A DNA stretch of 64,000 bases from Candidatus Acutalibacter stercorigallinarum (GCA_019112625.1 DXIW01000028.1:1-64000), one strand, 5' to 3'; shown: positions 33,398 to 42,966, counted from the first letter of the stretch. The notes: generated from the sequence alone by a model not told the origin. Made by a program: numbers and translations.

Positions 33398-35494
33398 TCA
33401 CACTCTCTCCTTTTCCGTTCTTACTTGGTACAGGACCCGGCTCCCGTCGTCGTAGACTTTGGGGAACAGGGCGGCAAGCCCCACCTCGTCCACCTGGTAC
33501 GAGCCCCGTTCAAAATCGCTTACCAGCACGTAGTCCACGCCCCAGGCGTCAAATAAATTCCGGGACGCCTCCGGCGCTTCGTACATCTGCCGGGCCGCCT
33601 CCTGCTGCCGGGTGTAGTCCAGCCCGTGGTAATAGAGGTAGGAGGGGGACCCGCACAGGATGTCCCGCCCCGCCAGGGAGGCCACCTCGTTGTTGTGGCG
33701 GCTGTCGGTGAGCACCAGGGCGTCCGCAGGCAGCTCCTCCTCCAGGTACGCGCTCAGGGCGATGGCCCCCGGGTCGAACAGCACGTACCGGGCCACCGCT
33801 TCCCGGCCCATGGTCAGCACCGCCGCGCAGCAGCACAGGCCCAGCGAAGCCCCGGCCAGGCAGCGCCGGGGGCCAGCGGCCTTCAGCCGGGACAAGCCCT
33901 GCCACAGAGCCTGGGCCCCGGCGCAGCACAAAAAGGCGAAGGCCACGTAAAACAGCTTGTTGTTGTCGTAGTCGTTGGGCTGGAACTCCACGAACTCCCC
34001 CAAAAACCAGATGGGCAGGGCAGGGGCATACTTCCCGAACTCCCCGGGCTTTGCCGCCAGCAGCCCCAGCAGGGCCAGCACCCCGGTCAGGCCCAGATTC
34101 TTCAGGTAGAACCACAGGTAGCTGTCCTCCCCGGTGACCCAGGCGAAGTGCCCCCGCACAAAGCCCCCGGCCTGGCCGAAGGTCCAGAACAGCAGCTGGG
34201 GCAGGGCCAGCCCGCAGGTGATGAGAAACAGCGCCCCCCAGGTGGACAGCAGCTGCCGCCCCTTACCCTGTCGGCACCGGAGGCACACCAAGACCATCGC
34301 CGCCCCCGCGCACAGGCAAAGCCCTGCCCCGGCGACCCACAGCAGCTTGGGGCTGTCCTCCCGGCTGGTGGCGTGGAGCACGGTCTTCAGGCTGGCCATG
34401 GCCAGAAGCCCCAGCACGACCAGGGCCTTCCCCAGCCGGGCGGCGGGACGGACCCAACCCAGGTCCCTGCATAGAGTATACACCATCCAGGCGCCGCATA
34501 CCAGAGCTAACGCCAAAAAAGAGTGGGTGTGGATCATGGGCAGCAAGCCGGCCAGCACCCCGCCCCACCAGAAGTAGCGCTTCTGGCCCTGGAACGCCGC
34601 CCGGTACAGCAGGTACAGCAGGGGGAACAGCACCCCCCAGCCAAAGAGCAGCGCCCGCTGGGGCAGCATCATGTCCACCACCACGTTCACCCAGCGGATG
34701 TTTTCCTCCGTCAGGTTGGTGGGGGTCTGGTAAAACTCCGTGAAGATCCGGCTGAAATTCTCCCACCCGCCGCCGAGGAAATACACAAACCCCAGGCCGC
34801 CGTTGAAGAAGAACAGAGTCCAGGCGAGGAGGCCCTTGTTCCAGCTGCCCAGCAGCCGGGCGGCAAACAGCAGAAAGCCGAAGATCACCTGGCCCATGGC
34901 GAACCACATGGGCAGGGCGTAGGCAAGATTCAAAGGCGCGCCCACCAGGTACAACGAGGCGGACACGCTGTCCCCCAAAAAGGGGTAGGCCAGCCGGGTC
35001 CCCGGGAGGATGGAGTACTCCGGGGGGAATTCCCCCTGCCGGGCCAGGCTGGTGATAAAGCTCAGGTGCATGCACGTGTCCCCGTAGGTGGCCTGGCTGG
35101 AGTAGACGCACCCGTCTTGGAAAAGGAGGGATTTCCACACCAAAAAGCAGGCGAAGCCCCACAGGGCCACAGCCGCCCACAGGGCCTTCCTGCGGCGGAA
35201 GGCGAGAAGCGCCTGCCCCAGGCCCGGCCCCCGCCGGGAGAAGCGCCAGCACAGGGCCCCGCAGGCCAGGGCCAGCGCCAAAGCACACAGGTGGGCGGGC
35301 AGGGTGAAGCCCAGGAAAAAGGCGAACACCACCGGGAACCACTGGAGCATCACCGTGCCGGCCACGCTGCCCAGCAGCAGCTTTGCGCCGCCGCTCTCCC
35401 CGGGCAGGGCGAAGCGTGCCACAGCCATGCCGCAGCCCTGAAAAGCCCCGAACAGCGCCAGGGCGGCCAAAGCTCCCCAAAGGCTCCCCTCCAT
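33398..35494 (-). CDS. Large polytopic membrane protein, GT-C-like
   Basis: A 698-residue protein with about a dozen or more hydrophobic helices and a C-terminal soluble domain of ~130 residues (LPADALVLTDSRHNNEVASL, DYVLVSDFERGSYQVD). An acidic first loop after an early helix (LSFITSLARQGEFPPEYSIL) and the overall plan resemble GT-C glycosyltransferases or related uncharacterised membrane proteins that use lipid-linked sugars. No clear DxD catalytic motif is certain. It overlaps rsmA by a few bases. Confidence 0.75.
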   Translation of the reverse strand: MEGSLWGALAALALFGAFQGCGMAVARFALPGESGGAKLLLGSVAGTVMLQWFPVVFAFFLGFTLPAHLCALALALACGALCWRFSRRGPGLGQALLAFRRRKALWAAVALWGFACFLVWKSLLFQDGCVYSSQATYGDTCMHLSFITSLARQGEFPPEYSILPGTRLAYPFLGDSVSASLYLVGAPLNLAYALPMWFAMGQVIFGFLLFAARLLGSWNKGLLAWTLFFFNGGLGFVYFLGGGWENFSRIFTEFYQTPTNLTEENIRWVNVVVDMMLPQRALLFGWGVLFPLLYLLYRAAFQGQKRYFWWGGVLAGLLPMIHTHSFLALALVCGAWMVYTLCRDLGWVRPAARLGKALVVLGLLAMASLKTVLHATSREDSPKLLWVAGAGLCLCAGAAMVLVCLRCRQGKGRQLLSTWGALFLITCGLALPQLLFWTFGQAGGFVRGHFAWVTGEDSYLWFYLKNLGLTGVLALLGLLAAKPGEFGKYAPALPIWFLGEFVEFQPNDYDNNKLFYVAFAFLCCAGAQALWQGLSRLKAAGPRRCLAGASLGLCCCAAVLTMGREAVARYVLFDPGAIALSAYLEEELPADALVLTDSRHNNEVASLAGRDILCGSPSYLYYHGLDYTRQQEAARQMYEAPEASRNLFDAWGVDYVLVSDFERGSYQVDEVGLAALFPKVYDDGSRVLYQVRTEKERV

Positions 35495-35552
35495 GGCGTC
35501 TCCCTCCTCTCCGTTTGCACATATCCTACCATTTTCTCACAAAAATGTAAAG

Positions 35553-35581
35553 TTGCGGACCAGGGGAAAATCGGGTATAAT
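35553..35581 (+). promoter_or_regulatory. Promoter of the dCMP deaminase gene
   Basis: TTGCGG (35553-35558) and TATAAT (35576-35581) are 17 bp apart, 27 bp before the start codon. Confidence 0.7.
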
Positions 35582-35608
35582 GGGGGAAACAAGAAGGGAG
35601 TGCTGTAT

Positions 35609-36106
35609 ATGGAAAAGATGGAGCGCCGGGACAAGGTGAATTACTATCTGGACCTGGCCGAGACTGTGGCCCAGCGGAGCACCTGCCTGCGCAGGCGCTA
35701 CGGCGCGGTGATCGTAAAGAACGACGAGGTGATCTCCACCGGGTATGTGGGGGCGCCCCGGGGCCGGGCCAACTGCTCCGACCTGGGGTACTGCCTGCGC
35801 ACCCAGCTCAACGTGCCCCGGGGGGAGCGCTACGAGCTGTGCCGCTCCGTCCACGCCGAGGCCAACGCCATCATCAGCGGCTCCCGCCGGGACATGCTGG
35901 GCAGCACCCTGTACCTGGCGGGCCAGGAGGTCCCCACCGGGGAGTACATCCAGAACGCCACCTGCTGCTCCATGTGCAAGCGCATGGTCATCAATGCGGG
36001 CATCGAGACCGTGGTGGTGCGGGACGATAAGGACCACTACCGGATCATCCCCGTAAGCAGCTGGGTGGAGGAGGACGAGTCCCTCCAGGGCCAGCTGGGC
36101 TACTGA
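35609..36106 (+). CDS. Deoxycytidylate deaminase-family protein
   Basis: A 165-residue zinc deaminase of the dCMP/ComEB family, which turns dCMP into dUMP for thymidylate synthesis. The active site is SVHAEANAI (His ligand and catalytic Glu) with TCCSMCKRM (the two Cys ligands). Also typical are CLRRRYGAVIVKNDEVISTGY near the start and the cysteine-rich segment CSDLGYCLRTQ. The upstream open frame is not translated; the ATG follows AAGGGAG by 7 bp. Confidence 0.93.
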   Translation: MEKMERRDKVNYYLDLAETVAQRSTCLRRRYGAVIVKNDEVISTGYVGAPRGRANCSDLGYCLRTQLNVPRGERYELCRSVHAEANAIISGSRRDMLGSTLYLAGQEVPTGEYIQNATCCSMCKRMVINAGIETVVVRDDKDHYRIIPVSSWVEEDESLQGQLGY

Positions 36107-36849
36107 TGGAGAACAGCCAAAAGCGCCCCCACTACGGCGCTCTGGACACCCTCCGGGGGCTGTGCGTGGTCAGTATGGTGGCCTACCACGCCATGTACGA
36201 CCTGGTGTATCTCAAGGGCTTTCCCGCCCCCTGGTACGGGGATTGGCCCGGTTACCTCTGGCAGCAGAGCATCTGCTGGACCTTTATCCTCCTCTCGGGC
36301 CTGTGCTGGAATCTCTCCCGCCGCCACCTGCGCCGGGGCTTGATCTTAGTGGGCTGCGGGGCGGTGATCACCCTGGCCACCTGGCTGGCCATGCCCAGCC
36401 AGCTCATCCTCTACGGGGTGCTGAACCTGCTGGGCCTCTCCGCCCTGCTGCTCATCCCCCTGGACAAGGCCCTGCGGAAGCTGCCCCCCTGGCTGGGGCT
36501 TGCGGGGGCGGGGGCGCTGTTCTTCCTCGCCCGGGGAGTGCCCCGGGGCTACCTGGGCTTTGAGGGCCTGCGGCTTTGGGACCTGCCCGCCGCCCTCTAC
36601 CAGTGGGACGCCCTGGCGGTGCTGGGGTTCCACTCGCCCGGCTTTTCCTCCACCGATTACTTCCCCCTGTTGCCCTGGTTTTTCCTGTACCTGGCAGGGT
36701 ATTTCCTGTGGAGGGTGCTAACCCCCCACAGGAAGGTGCTGGAGCTGCTCCAGCCGGGGCTGCGGCCCCTGCGCTTCGTGGGCAGGCACAGCCTGCTCAT
36801 CTACCTGGTCCACCAGCCCCTGCTGATGGTCCTCTTCTGGTTCCTCTAA
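36106..36849 (+). CDS. DUF1624 membrane protein (heparan-acetyltransferase-like)
   Basis: A 247-residue protein with about seven helices and the family start LDTLRGLCVVSMVAYHAMYD, in which the Arg-Gly and His are conserved in DUF1624 and acyltransferase-3-like proteins. The last helix region (GRHSLLIYLVHQPLLMVLFW) is also typical. It may move acyl groups across the membrane; the substrate is unknown. The ATG shares its A with the TGA of the deaminase gene, giving tight coupling. Confidence 0.85.
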   Translation: MENSQKRPHYGALDTLRGLCVVSMVAYHAMYDLVYLKGFPAPWYGDWPGYLWQQSICWTFILLSGLCWNLSRRHLRRGLILVGCGAVITLATWLAMPSQLILYGVLNLLGLSALLLIPLDKALRKLPPWLGLAGAGALFFLARGVPRGYLGFEGLRLWDLPAALYQWDALAVLGFHSPGFSSTDYFPLLPWFFLYLAGYFLWRVLTPHRKVLELLQPGLRPLRFVGRHSLLIYLVHQPLLMVLFWFL

Positions 36850-36856
36850 AAAAGTT

Positions 36857-36890
36857 TGCCCGGGCGGTTGCCCGGGCATCCCTGTTTTTT
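36857..36890 (+). terminator. Rho-independent terminator
   Basis: TGCCCGGGC at 36857-36865 pairs with GCCCGGGCA at 36870-36878 (loop GGTT), followed by TCCCTGTTTTTT. Ends the deaminase-DUF1624 operon. Confidence 0.85.
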
Positions 36891-36911
36891 CGGGGATTTT
36901 CCCGGGTTCTC

Positions 36912-36940
36912 TTGTGCCTGGGGAAAATCTGTAGTACAAT
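36912..36940 (+). promoter_or_regulatory. Promoter of the galT-folK operon
   Basis: TTGTGC (36912-36917) and TACAAT (36935-36940) are 17 bp apart, 30 bp before galT. All genes to folK follow without a terminator, so it may serve the entire set. Confidence 0.7.
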
Positions 36941-36970
36941 GAGGCATAGCAAACTGGAGGAGGCAGCGGC

Positions 36971-38479
36971 ATGGAGAACATCGATTTGAGTTTGGAGATC
37001 AGCCGGCTTTTGCACTACGGCCTGCAGCAGGGCCTGCTGGAGAAAGAGGACTTCTCTTACAGCGCCAACCGGATGCTGGCCCTGCTGGGGGCCAGGGAGT
37101 TTACCCCCCAGCCGGTGGAGGAGGAGCTCCCCTACCCGGCGGAGCCCCTGGAGCGGGTCTGCGACTGGGCCGCGGAGCAGGGCCTTTTGGACCCGGACAC
37201 CCGGGACGCCAGGGACCAGCTGGACACGGAAGTGATGAACTGCATGATGCCCCGGCCCTCCCAGGTGGCGCGGGAATTTTACAGCCGGTATCAGGCGGAC
37301 AAAAAGTCCGCCACCGACTATTATTACCACCTGAGCCGGGCCTCCCACTACATCCGGGTGGACCGGGTGGAGAAGGACAAGATGTGGACCGCCCCCACCG
37401 AGTACGGGGACCTGGTCATCACCATCAATCTCAGTAAACCCGAAAAGGACCCCAAGGCCATCGCCGCCGCCCGGAACGCCCCCCAGGCCGGCTACCCCAA
37501 GTGCGCCCTCTGCCGGGAGAACGAGGGCTACCTGGGCAGCCTGAACCAGGCCGCCCGGGGCAACCACCGGCTCATCCCCCTCACCCTGGGCGGGGAGCCC
37601 TGGTACCTGCAGTACTCCCCCTACGTCTATTACAACGAGCACTGCATCGTCCTCTCCGGGGAGCACCGGCCCATGAAGGTCACCCGCCAGAGCTTCCAGC
37701 GCCTGCTGGAGTTTGTCACCTTCCTGCCCCACTACTTTGTGGGCTCCAACGCGGACCTGCCCATCGTGGGGGGCTCCATCCTCACCCACGACCACTTCCA
37801 GGGGGGCTACTACGAATTCCCCATGGCCAAGGCCCCGGTGCGGGAGAAGGTCCGCTTCCCCGGCTTCGAGAACGTGGAGGCCGGCATCGTGAAGTGGCCC
37901 ATGTCTGTCATCCGCCTGCGGGCGGCAGACAGGGAGGCCCTGGTGGACCTGGCGGATAAAATTTTGACCAGCTGGCGGGGGTATTCCGACGAGAGCGCGG
38001 ACATCCTGGCCTTTACCGGGGACACCCCCCACAACACCATCACCCCCATCGCCCGGCGGCGGGGGGAGGACTTCGAGCTGGACCTGGTGCTGCGCAACAA
38101 CCGCACCACCGAAGAGCACCCCCTGGGGCTGTTCCACCCCCACGCAGAGTACCACCACATCAAAAAGGAGAACATCGGCCTCATCGAGGTGATGGGCCTG
38201 GCCATCCTGCCCCCCCGGCTGCTCACCGAGACCGAGCTGCTGGAGGAGGCCCTCACCCACCCGGACCGGGCCGCCGCCATCCTGGCCCGGCCGGAGATGG
38301 AGAAGCACCGGGCCTGGTACGAGGAGCTGAAGGCCGCCGGTGCCGGCCAGGGGGAGACCCGCCGGGCCATCCGGGAGAGCATCGGCGTGGTGTTCGGGAA
38401 GATTCTGGGCAACGCCGGGGTGTATAAGGACACGGAGGCAGGCCGGGAGGCGTTCCGCCGGTTCTGCGCCCAGGTGTGA
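36971..38479 (+). CDS. galT: UDP-glucose--hexose-1-phosphate uridylyltransferase, Firmicutes type
   Basis: A 502-residue GalT of the long Gram-positive class (the E. coli type is ~350). It exchanges UMP between UDP-glucose and galactose-1-phosphate in the Leloir pathway. The active site is GGSILTHDHFQGG, with the H-x-H that carries the uridylyl group; GNHRLIPLTLGGEPWYLQY and the C-terminal NAGVYKDTEAG are family features. Start after GGAGG. It heads the operon; no galK or galE is in the window. Confidence 0.95.
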   Translation: MENIDLSLEISRLLHYGLQQGLLEKEDFSYSANRMLALLGAREFTPQPVEEELPYPAEPLERVCDWAAEQGLLDPDTRDARDQLDTEVMNCMMPRPSQVAREFYSRYQADKKSATDYYYHLSRASHYIRVDRVEKDKMWTAPTEYGDLVITINLSKPEKDPKAIAAARNAPQAGYPKCALCRENEGYLGSLNQAARGNHRLIPLTLGGEPWYLQYSPYVYYNEHCIVLSGEHRPMKVTRQSFQRLLEFVTFLPHYFVGSNADLPIVGGSILTHDHFQGGYYEFPMAKAPVREKVRFPGFENVEAGIVKWPMSVIRLRAADREALVDLADKILTSWRGYSDESADILAFTGDTPHNTITPIARRRGEDFELDLVLRNNRTTEEHPLGLFHPHAEYHHIKKENIGLIEVMGLAILPPRLLTETELLEEALTHPDRAAAILARPEMEKHRAWYEELKAAGAGQGETRRAIRESIGVVFGKILGNAGVYKDTEAGREAFRRFCAQV

Positions 38480-39162
38480 GGCAGCCCCCGGCCCCCAGCC
38501 TGGGGGAGCGGCTGCTGTGCCTCTTTTTCCCCGCCCGGTGCCTGGGCTGCGGGGCGGTGGTGTACCCGGAGGAGTTTTTCTGCGGCGCCTGCCGGGCAAA
38601 CCAGCCGGAGGGGTTCTGCTTCCGGCGGCTGGACCTTCCGGCGGGCTCCCTGCCGGTGGCGTCACCCCTGGCCTATACCGGTGGGTACCGGCGCGCGCTG
38701 CACCAGTACAAGTTTTCGGGGTATAAGGGGGACGCCGGCCGTCTGGGCCGGCTCATGGTCCCCTGCGCCGAAGCCCTGGGGCTGGCCTTTGACGGGGTGG
38801 CCTACGTGCCACTGTCCCGGCGAGGGAGGAAAAAGCGGGGCTACGACCAGAGCCGCCTGCTGGCCAAGGCGGTGGCCAAATCCCTGGGCCTGCCCCTGCT
38901 GGACGTGCTGGAAAAGGCCCGGGAGACGAAAATACAGCACCAGCTGGGCCGGGAGGAACGGGCCCAGAACGTGCGGGGCGCCTACCGGGCCACAGGGCCT
39001 GTGGCCGGGCGGACCCTGCTGTTGATCGACGACATTGTGACCACCGGCGCCACCTTGACCGAGTGCGCCGGGGCGCTGTACCGGGCCGGGGCCAGGGCGG
39101 TGGGCTGCCTGTGCGCCGCCGACGCCCCCGGACCCGATAACGAGAGGAGGTCGCCAGGATGA
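38476..39162 (+). CDS. comF: ComF-family phosphoribosyltransferase
   Basis: A 228-residue ComF/GntX protein. An N-terminal zinc finger (ARCLGCGAVV and FFCGACRAN) precedes a PRPP-binding domain with VPLSRRGRKKRGYDQSRLLA and the PRPP loop LLLIDDIVTTGATLT. ComF supports DNA uptake in competent bacteria. The GTG start overlaps the galT stop (GTGA). Confidence 0.92.
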   Translation: MRQPPAPSLGERLLCLFFPARCLGCGAVVYPEEFFCGACRANQPEGFCFRRLDLPAGSLPVASPLAYTGGYRRALHQYKFSGYKGDAGRLGRLMVPCAEALGLAFDGVAYVPLSRRGRKKRGYDQSRLLAKAVAKSLGLPLLDVLEKARETKIQHQLGREERAQNVRGAYRATGPVAGRTLLLIDDIVTTGATLTECAGALYRAGARAVGCLCAADAPGPDNERRSPG

Positions 39163-39905
39163 TCCACCGTTTTTCCCGGGAGGAGCTGCTCATCGGCAAG
39201 GCGGGCCTGGAAAAGCTGCAACAGGCCCGGGTGGCGGTGTTCGGCATCGGCGGGGTGGGCAGCTATGTGGTAGAGGCCCTGGCCCGCAGCGGTATCGGGG
39301 CCCTGGACCTGTTCGACAGCGACACTGTGGCCCTCTCCAACATCAACCGGCAGCTCATCGCGTTGGAGTCCACCCTGGGCCGTCCCAAGGTGGAGGCGGC
39401 CCAGGAGCGGGTGCTGCAGATCAACCCCGCCTGCCGGGTGGAGGCCCGGCAGCTGTTCTTCACCCCGGAGAACGCCGGGGACATCGATTTCTCCCAGTAC
39501 GACTACGTGGCCGACGCCATTGACACGGTGACGGGGAAGCTGGAGCTCATCCGCCGCTGCCGGGAGGCGGGGGTGCCGGTGATCTCCTGCATGGGCACGG
39601 GGAATAAGCTGGACCCCACCGCTTTCCGGGTGACTGCCATGGAGAAAACCAGCGGCTGCCCCCTGGCCCGGGTCATGCGCCGGGAGCTGAAAAAGCGGGG
39701 CATCGCAGGGGTCAAGGCGGTGTGGTCGCCGGAGGAGCCCCTGGCCCCTGCCCCTTCCCCCGGCGACCAGAAGGGCACCGCGGGCCGCCCCACCCCGGGG
39801 AGCATGGCCTTTGTGCCCAGCGCGGCAGGGCTCATCCTGGCTGGGGAGATCGTAAAGGACCTGTTGGGGGAGACCCTCAGAAAAGGAGGAGAGCGGCATG
39901 GATAG
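39159..39905 (+). CDS. tcdA: tRNA threonylcarbamoyladenosine dehydratase TcdA
   Basis: A 248-residue E1-like enzyme (CsdL/TcdA) that dehydrates t6A37 of tRNA to its cyclic form using ATP. The nucleotide site is [20 protein letters not shown], followed by [20 protein letters not shown], and the segment [17 protein letters not shown] carries the conserved Cys. Its ATG overlaps the comF stop by 4 bp and its end overlaps folE by 8 bp. Confidence 0.94.
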   Translation: MIHRFSREELLIGKAGLEKLQQARVAVFGIGGVGSYVVEALARSGIGALDLFDSDTVALSNINRQLIALESTLGRPKVEAAQERVLQINPACRVEARQLFFTPENAGDIDFSQYDYVADAIDTVTGKLELIRRCREAGVPVISCMGTGNKLDPTAFRVTAMEKTSGCPLARVMRRELKKRGIAGVKAVWSPEEPLAPAPSPGDQKGTAGRPTPGSMAFVPSAAGLILAGEIVKDLLGETLRKGGERHG

Positions 39906-40461
39906 AGAGCGCATCGAACGGGCTGTCCGGGAGATCTTAGAGGCCGTAGGGGAGGACCCCGGCCGGGAGGGGCTTTTGGAGACCCCCGCCCGGGTGGCGC
40001 GGATGTACGAGGAGATCTTCTCTGGGCTGGAGGCAGACCCGGAGGAGCACCTGAAGATTTTTGACGAGGGGGGCCGCCACGACGAGCTGGTGCTGGTGAA
40101 GGACATCCCCCTCTACTCCGTGTGCGAGCACCACCTGCTGCCCTTTATCGGCAGGGCCCACATCGCCTATATCCCCAAAAACGGCAGGATCATCGGCCTG
40201 TCCAAATTCGCCCGGATCGTGGACTGCTTTGCCCGCCGGCCCCAGGTCCAGGAGCGCCTCACCGGCCAGATCGCCGACTTCCTCTATGAGAAGCTGGAAC
40301 CCCTGGGGGTGGCGGTGTTCATCCAGGCGGAGCACCTGTGCATGACCATGCGGGGGGCCCGGGCCGCCGGGGCCCTCACCCAGACCTCCGCCCTGCGGGG
40401 CTGCATGCGCAGCGACGCTAAGACCCGGGCGGAGGTCATGGCCCTGCTGGGCGGGAGGTAG
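39898..40461 (+). CDS. folE: GTP cyclohydrolase I
   Basis: A 187-residue enzyme converting GTP to dihydroneopterin triphosphate, first step of folate synthesis. Zinc ligands are in [13 protein letters not shown] and [29 protein letters not shown] and [16 protein letters not shown] are family signatures. The length is standard. AGGAGAG precedes the ATG. It opens the run folE-folP-folB-folK. Confidence 0.97.
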   Translation: MDRERIERAVREILEAVGEDPGREGLLETPARVARMYEEIFSGLEADPEEHLKIFDEGGRHDELVLVKDIPLYSVCEHHLLPFIGRAHIAYIPKNGRIIGLSKFARIVDCFARRPQVQERLTGQIADFLYEKLEPLGVAVFIQAEHLCMTMRGARAAGALTQTSALRGCMRSDAKTRAEVMALLGGR

Positions 40462-40463
40462 GG

Positions 40464-41288
40464 ATGGAGACATTTCTCGCCCGGGGGAAGAGCTTCCCCC
40501 TCACCCACACCTATGTGATGGGCATTTTGAACATCACCCCCGACTCCTTCTCCGATGGGGGCCGGTACCTGGACCCCGCCGCCGCCCTGGCCCGGGCCAG
40601 GGAGATGGAGGGGGAAGGGGCGGACATCCTGGACATCGGCGGCCAGTCCACCCGGCCGGGGCACACCCCTGTCTCCCCGGAGGAGGAGTGGGCCCGGCTG
40701 CAGGAGGTGCTCCCCGCCCTGCTGGCCGGGACAAAGCTGGCGGTGTCGGTGGACACCTTCTACCCCCAGGTGGCGGAAAAGGCGTTGGAGACCGGGGCCC
40801 ATATCATCAACGACGTGTCCGGCTTCGGGGAGGAGATGCTGGCCGCTGTGGCGGGCTCCGGCTGCGGGTGCGTGGTCATGTTCCCCGGGGGCGGGGAGGG
40901 GCGCAGCGTCTCCGGGGCGGCCCGGGCGTTCTTCTCCCGCCGCCGGGAGGACGCCGCCCGCTATGGCATCGGGCCGGAACACCTGTGCTTCGACCCGGGC
41001 GTCGGCTTTGGCACGACCTATGAGGAGGACCTGGCGCTCATCGCCCAGGTGGGGGAGGCCCGGCTGCCGGGCAGCGCCTGTCTGATGGCCGCCTCCCGGA
41101 AGCGGGTCACCGGCCGGGCAGGCGGGGGAGAGGCCGGCCCCCTGCCCGTGGAGGACCGCCTGGCCCCCACCCTGGCCGCCCACACCGCCGCGGCCCTGGG
41201 GGGCGCGGACATCCTCCGGGCCCACGATGTGAAAGAGACGGTATGGGCCGCCCGCATGGCGGACGCCCTGAAAGCCCACAGGGGCTGA
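40464..41288 (+). CDS. folP: Dihydropteroate synthase
   Basis: A 274-residue TIM-barrel enzyme joining p-aminobenzoate to dihydropterin diphosphate; the sulfonamide target. Signatures are VMGILNITPDSFSDGGRY, LDIGGQSTRPGHTPVS, and DPGVGFGTTYEEDL. The terminal HDVKETVWAARMADAL is standard. It lies 2 bp after folE with GGGAGG overlapping the stop. Confidence 0.96.
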   Translation: METFLARGKSFPLTHTYVMGILNITPDSFSDGGRYLDPAAALARAREMEGEGADILDIGGQSTRPGHTPVSPEEEWARLQEVLPALLAGTKLAVSVDTFYPQVAEKALETGAHIINDVSGFGEEMLAAVAGSGCGCVVMFPGGGEGRSVSGAARAFFSRRREDAARYGIGPEHLCFDPGVGFGTTYEEDLALIAQVGEARLPGSACLMAASRKRVTGRAGGGEAGPLPVEDRLAPTLAAHTAAALGGADILRAHDVKETVWAARMADALKAHRG

Positions 41289-41307
41289 AAAACAGGAGGG
41301 ACCAAAA

Positions 41308-41676
41308 ATGGACACTGTTTACCTCAAGGGGCTGGAGATCTTCGCCTACCACGGGGTCAACCCCGAGGAGAAGGAGGACGGCCAGCGTTTCGTGCTGGAC
41401 CTGGCCATGAAGGCGGACCTCTCCGCGGCCCGGCGCAGCGACGACCTGAACGACACGGTGAATTACGCCGCGGTGCGCAAAACCGTGGAGCGGGCCTTCA
41501 CCGGGGCGAAGTACGACCTGATCGAGCGGGCGGCCCAGGCGGTGTGCGACGCGGTGCTGGCGGAACACCCCCGGGTGCAGGAGGTCACCCTGCTGCTGAA
41601 AAAGCCCGAGGCCCCCATGAACGCCGTGTTCGACTACGCCGGGGTGGAGATCACCCAAAAACGGGAGGAGGGATGA
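41308..41676 (+). CDS. folB: Dihydroneopterin aldolase
   Basis: A 122-residue enzyme cleaving dihydroneopterin to 6-hydroxymethyl-dihydropterin. The family start YLKGLEIFAYHGVNPEEKED (catalytic Glu) and the late LKKPEAPMNAVFDYAGVEI (Lys) are clear. AGGAGGG precedes the ATG. The stop overlaps the first possible folK codon. Confidence 0.95.
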   Translation: MDTVYLKGLEIFAYHGVNPEEKEDGQRFVLDLAMKADLSAARRSDDLNDTVNYAAVRKTVERAFTGAKYDLIERAAQAVCDAVLAEHPRVQEVTLLLKKPEAPMNAVFDYAGVEITQKREEG

Positions 41677-41678
41677 CC

Positions 41679-42155
41679 ATGAAAGCCGTATTGGGCCTGG
41701 GGGGCAACCTGGGGGACCGGGAGCAGAACCTGGCCGCCGCCCTGGACGGGCTGGAACAGCTGCCGGGCACCCAGATTTTAGCCCTTTCCAACGTGTACGA
41801 GACCGAGCCCTTCGACGTGACGGACAGCCAGGACAACTACCTAAACTGCTGCGCCCTTCTGGAGACGGCGCTGTCCCCGGAGGAGCTGCTGGACCGGTGC
41901 CTGGCCCTGGAGGTGAAGCTGGGCCGGGTGCGCACCGGCTACCACAGCGCCCGCACCGTGGACATCGACCTGCTGCTGTGCGAGGGGGCTGTTTCCAACA
42001 CGGAAAAACTCACCCTGCCCCACCCACGCATCCGGGAGCGGGCCTTCGTCATGGTGCCCCTCTCCGACCTGTTCCCCGGCCACCAGGCCTTTGGCTACGA
42101 TTTCCACGACGCCTACGAGGCCGTGGACAAGGGCGGGGTGCTGCTGTACAAATAG
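41679..42155 (+). CDS. folK: 2-Amino-4-hydroxy-6-hydroxymethyldihydropteridine pyrophosphokinase
   Basis: A 158-residue HPPK that transfers diphosphate from ATP to hydroxymethyl-dihydropterin, feeding FolP. Motifs are AVLGLGGNLGDREQNLAAAL, YETEPFDVTDSQDNYLN and the metal site RTVDIDLLL followed by LPHPRIRERAFVMVPL. I start at 41679, eight bases after GGAGGAGG; an ATG two codons earlier is too close to it. Last folate gene of the operon. Confidence 0.95.
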   Translation: MKAVLGLGGNLGDREQNLAAALDGLEQLPGTQILALSNVYETEPFDVTDSQDNYLNCCALLETALSPEELLDRCLALEVKLGRVRTGYHSARTVDIDLLLCEGAVSNTEKLTLPHPRIRERAFVMVPLSDLFPGHQAFGYDFHDAYEAVDKGGVLLYK

Positions 42156-42193
42156 GCCCCATCACGGGGCACACAAAAAGCGAGGTGTTTGCC

Positions 42194-42880
42194 ATGCCGG
42201 AGCTGGATCTGGAACGACTTTTTGCGGAAATGGGCCAGCGGGAGAAGGCCGATAAGCTGGAGCGCTACCGCCGCCTGAACGCCCTGGCCAAGCCCGGGCA
42301 GATCTTGCTGGCAGGCTCCAGCCTGATGGAGCAGTTCCCCATCCACGAGCTGCTCCAGGACGCCGGGGTCAGCCTGCCGGTGTACAACCGGGGCGTGGGG
42401 GGCTTCGTCACCCAGGAATTTCAGGCCGCCCTGGACGTGTGCGTGCTCCAGCTGCGGCCCAGGCACATCTTCCTCAACATCGGCACCAACGACATGAACG
42501 GCCCCGACTATACCCTGGAGGGGCTCCTCGCCCGGTACGAGGCCATAGTTAGGGAGATTTTGGAGAAGCTGCCCGGGGTGAAGATCACCCTGCTGGCCTA
42601 TTACCCCCTCTGCGAGTCCCGCATGAGGGAGGACCCCCACATGGCAGAGGTGCTGCGCTACCGCAACAACCGGACCATCGCCCAGGCAAACCAGGGGGTA
42701 GAGACCCTGGCCCGCCGCCTGGGGCTGTCCTTCGCCAACTGCAACCAGTACCTGGTGGACAGCACCGGCGGCCTGAAGGAGGAGTACACCATCGAGGGCA
42801 TGCACATTTACGGCGACGGCTACGCCATGGTGCTGAAAGCCCTGCTGCCCCTGCTCCAGGCGGCTGCTGCCCAGATGTAG
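42194..42880 (+). CDS. SGNH/GDSL-family hydrolase
   Basis: A 228-residue esterase/lipase of the SGNH type. Block I is ILLAGSSLMEQF (nucleophile Ser), block II YNRGVGGFVTQEF (Gly), block III FLNIGTNDMNG (Asn), and block V YTIEGMHIYGDGY (Asp-His region: the usual DxxH is replaced by EGMH). No signal peptide, so a cytoplasmic esterase acting on a small or lipid substrate. GAGGTG precedes the ATG. It may be read through from the folate operon 38 bp away. Confidence 0.87.
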   Translation: MPELDLERLFAEMGQREKADKLERYRRLNALAKPGQILLAGSSLMEQFPIHELLQDAGVSLPVYNRGVGGFVTQEFQAALDVCVLQLRPRHIFLNIGTNDMNGPDYTLEGLLARYEAIVREILEKLPGVKITLLAYYPLCESRMREDPHMAEVLRYRNNRTIAQANQGVETLARRLGLSFANCNQYLVDSTGGLKEEYTIEGMHIYGDGYAMVLKALLPLLQAAAAQM

Positions 42881-42905
42881 TTTTTGGGGGCCTTGGTGTG
42901 CGCGC

Positions 42906-42941
42906 AAAAAAGAGCTGCCGACTCCATGGCAGCTCTTTTTT
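42906..42941. terminator. Bidirectional terminator
   Basis: AAAAAAGAGCTGCC at 42906-42919 pairs with GGCAGCTCTTTTTT at 42928-42941 (14 bp, 8-nt loop). It ends the SGNH gene and the converging minus-strand genes. Confidence 0.9.
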
Positions 42942-42966
42942 AATCATATGTCAGACCCGGCAGCGC

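Noticed and set aside
34523-35608. Long N-terminal extension of the dCMP deaminase frame
   Set aside because: It is antisense of the large membrane-protein gene; the ATG at 35609 has the ribosome binding site, and the promoter lies at 35553-35581.
36797-38665. 622-aa minus-strand frame over galT
   Set aside because: Antisense shadow; galT motifs are intact on the plus strand.
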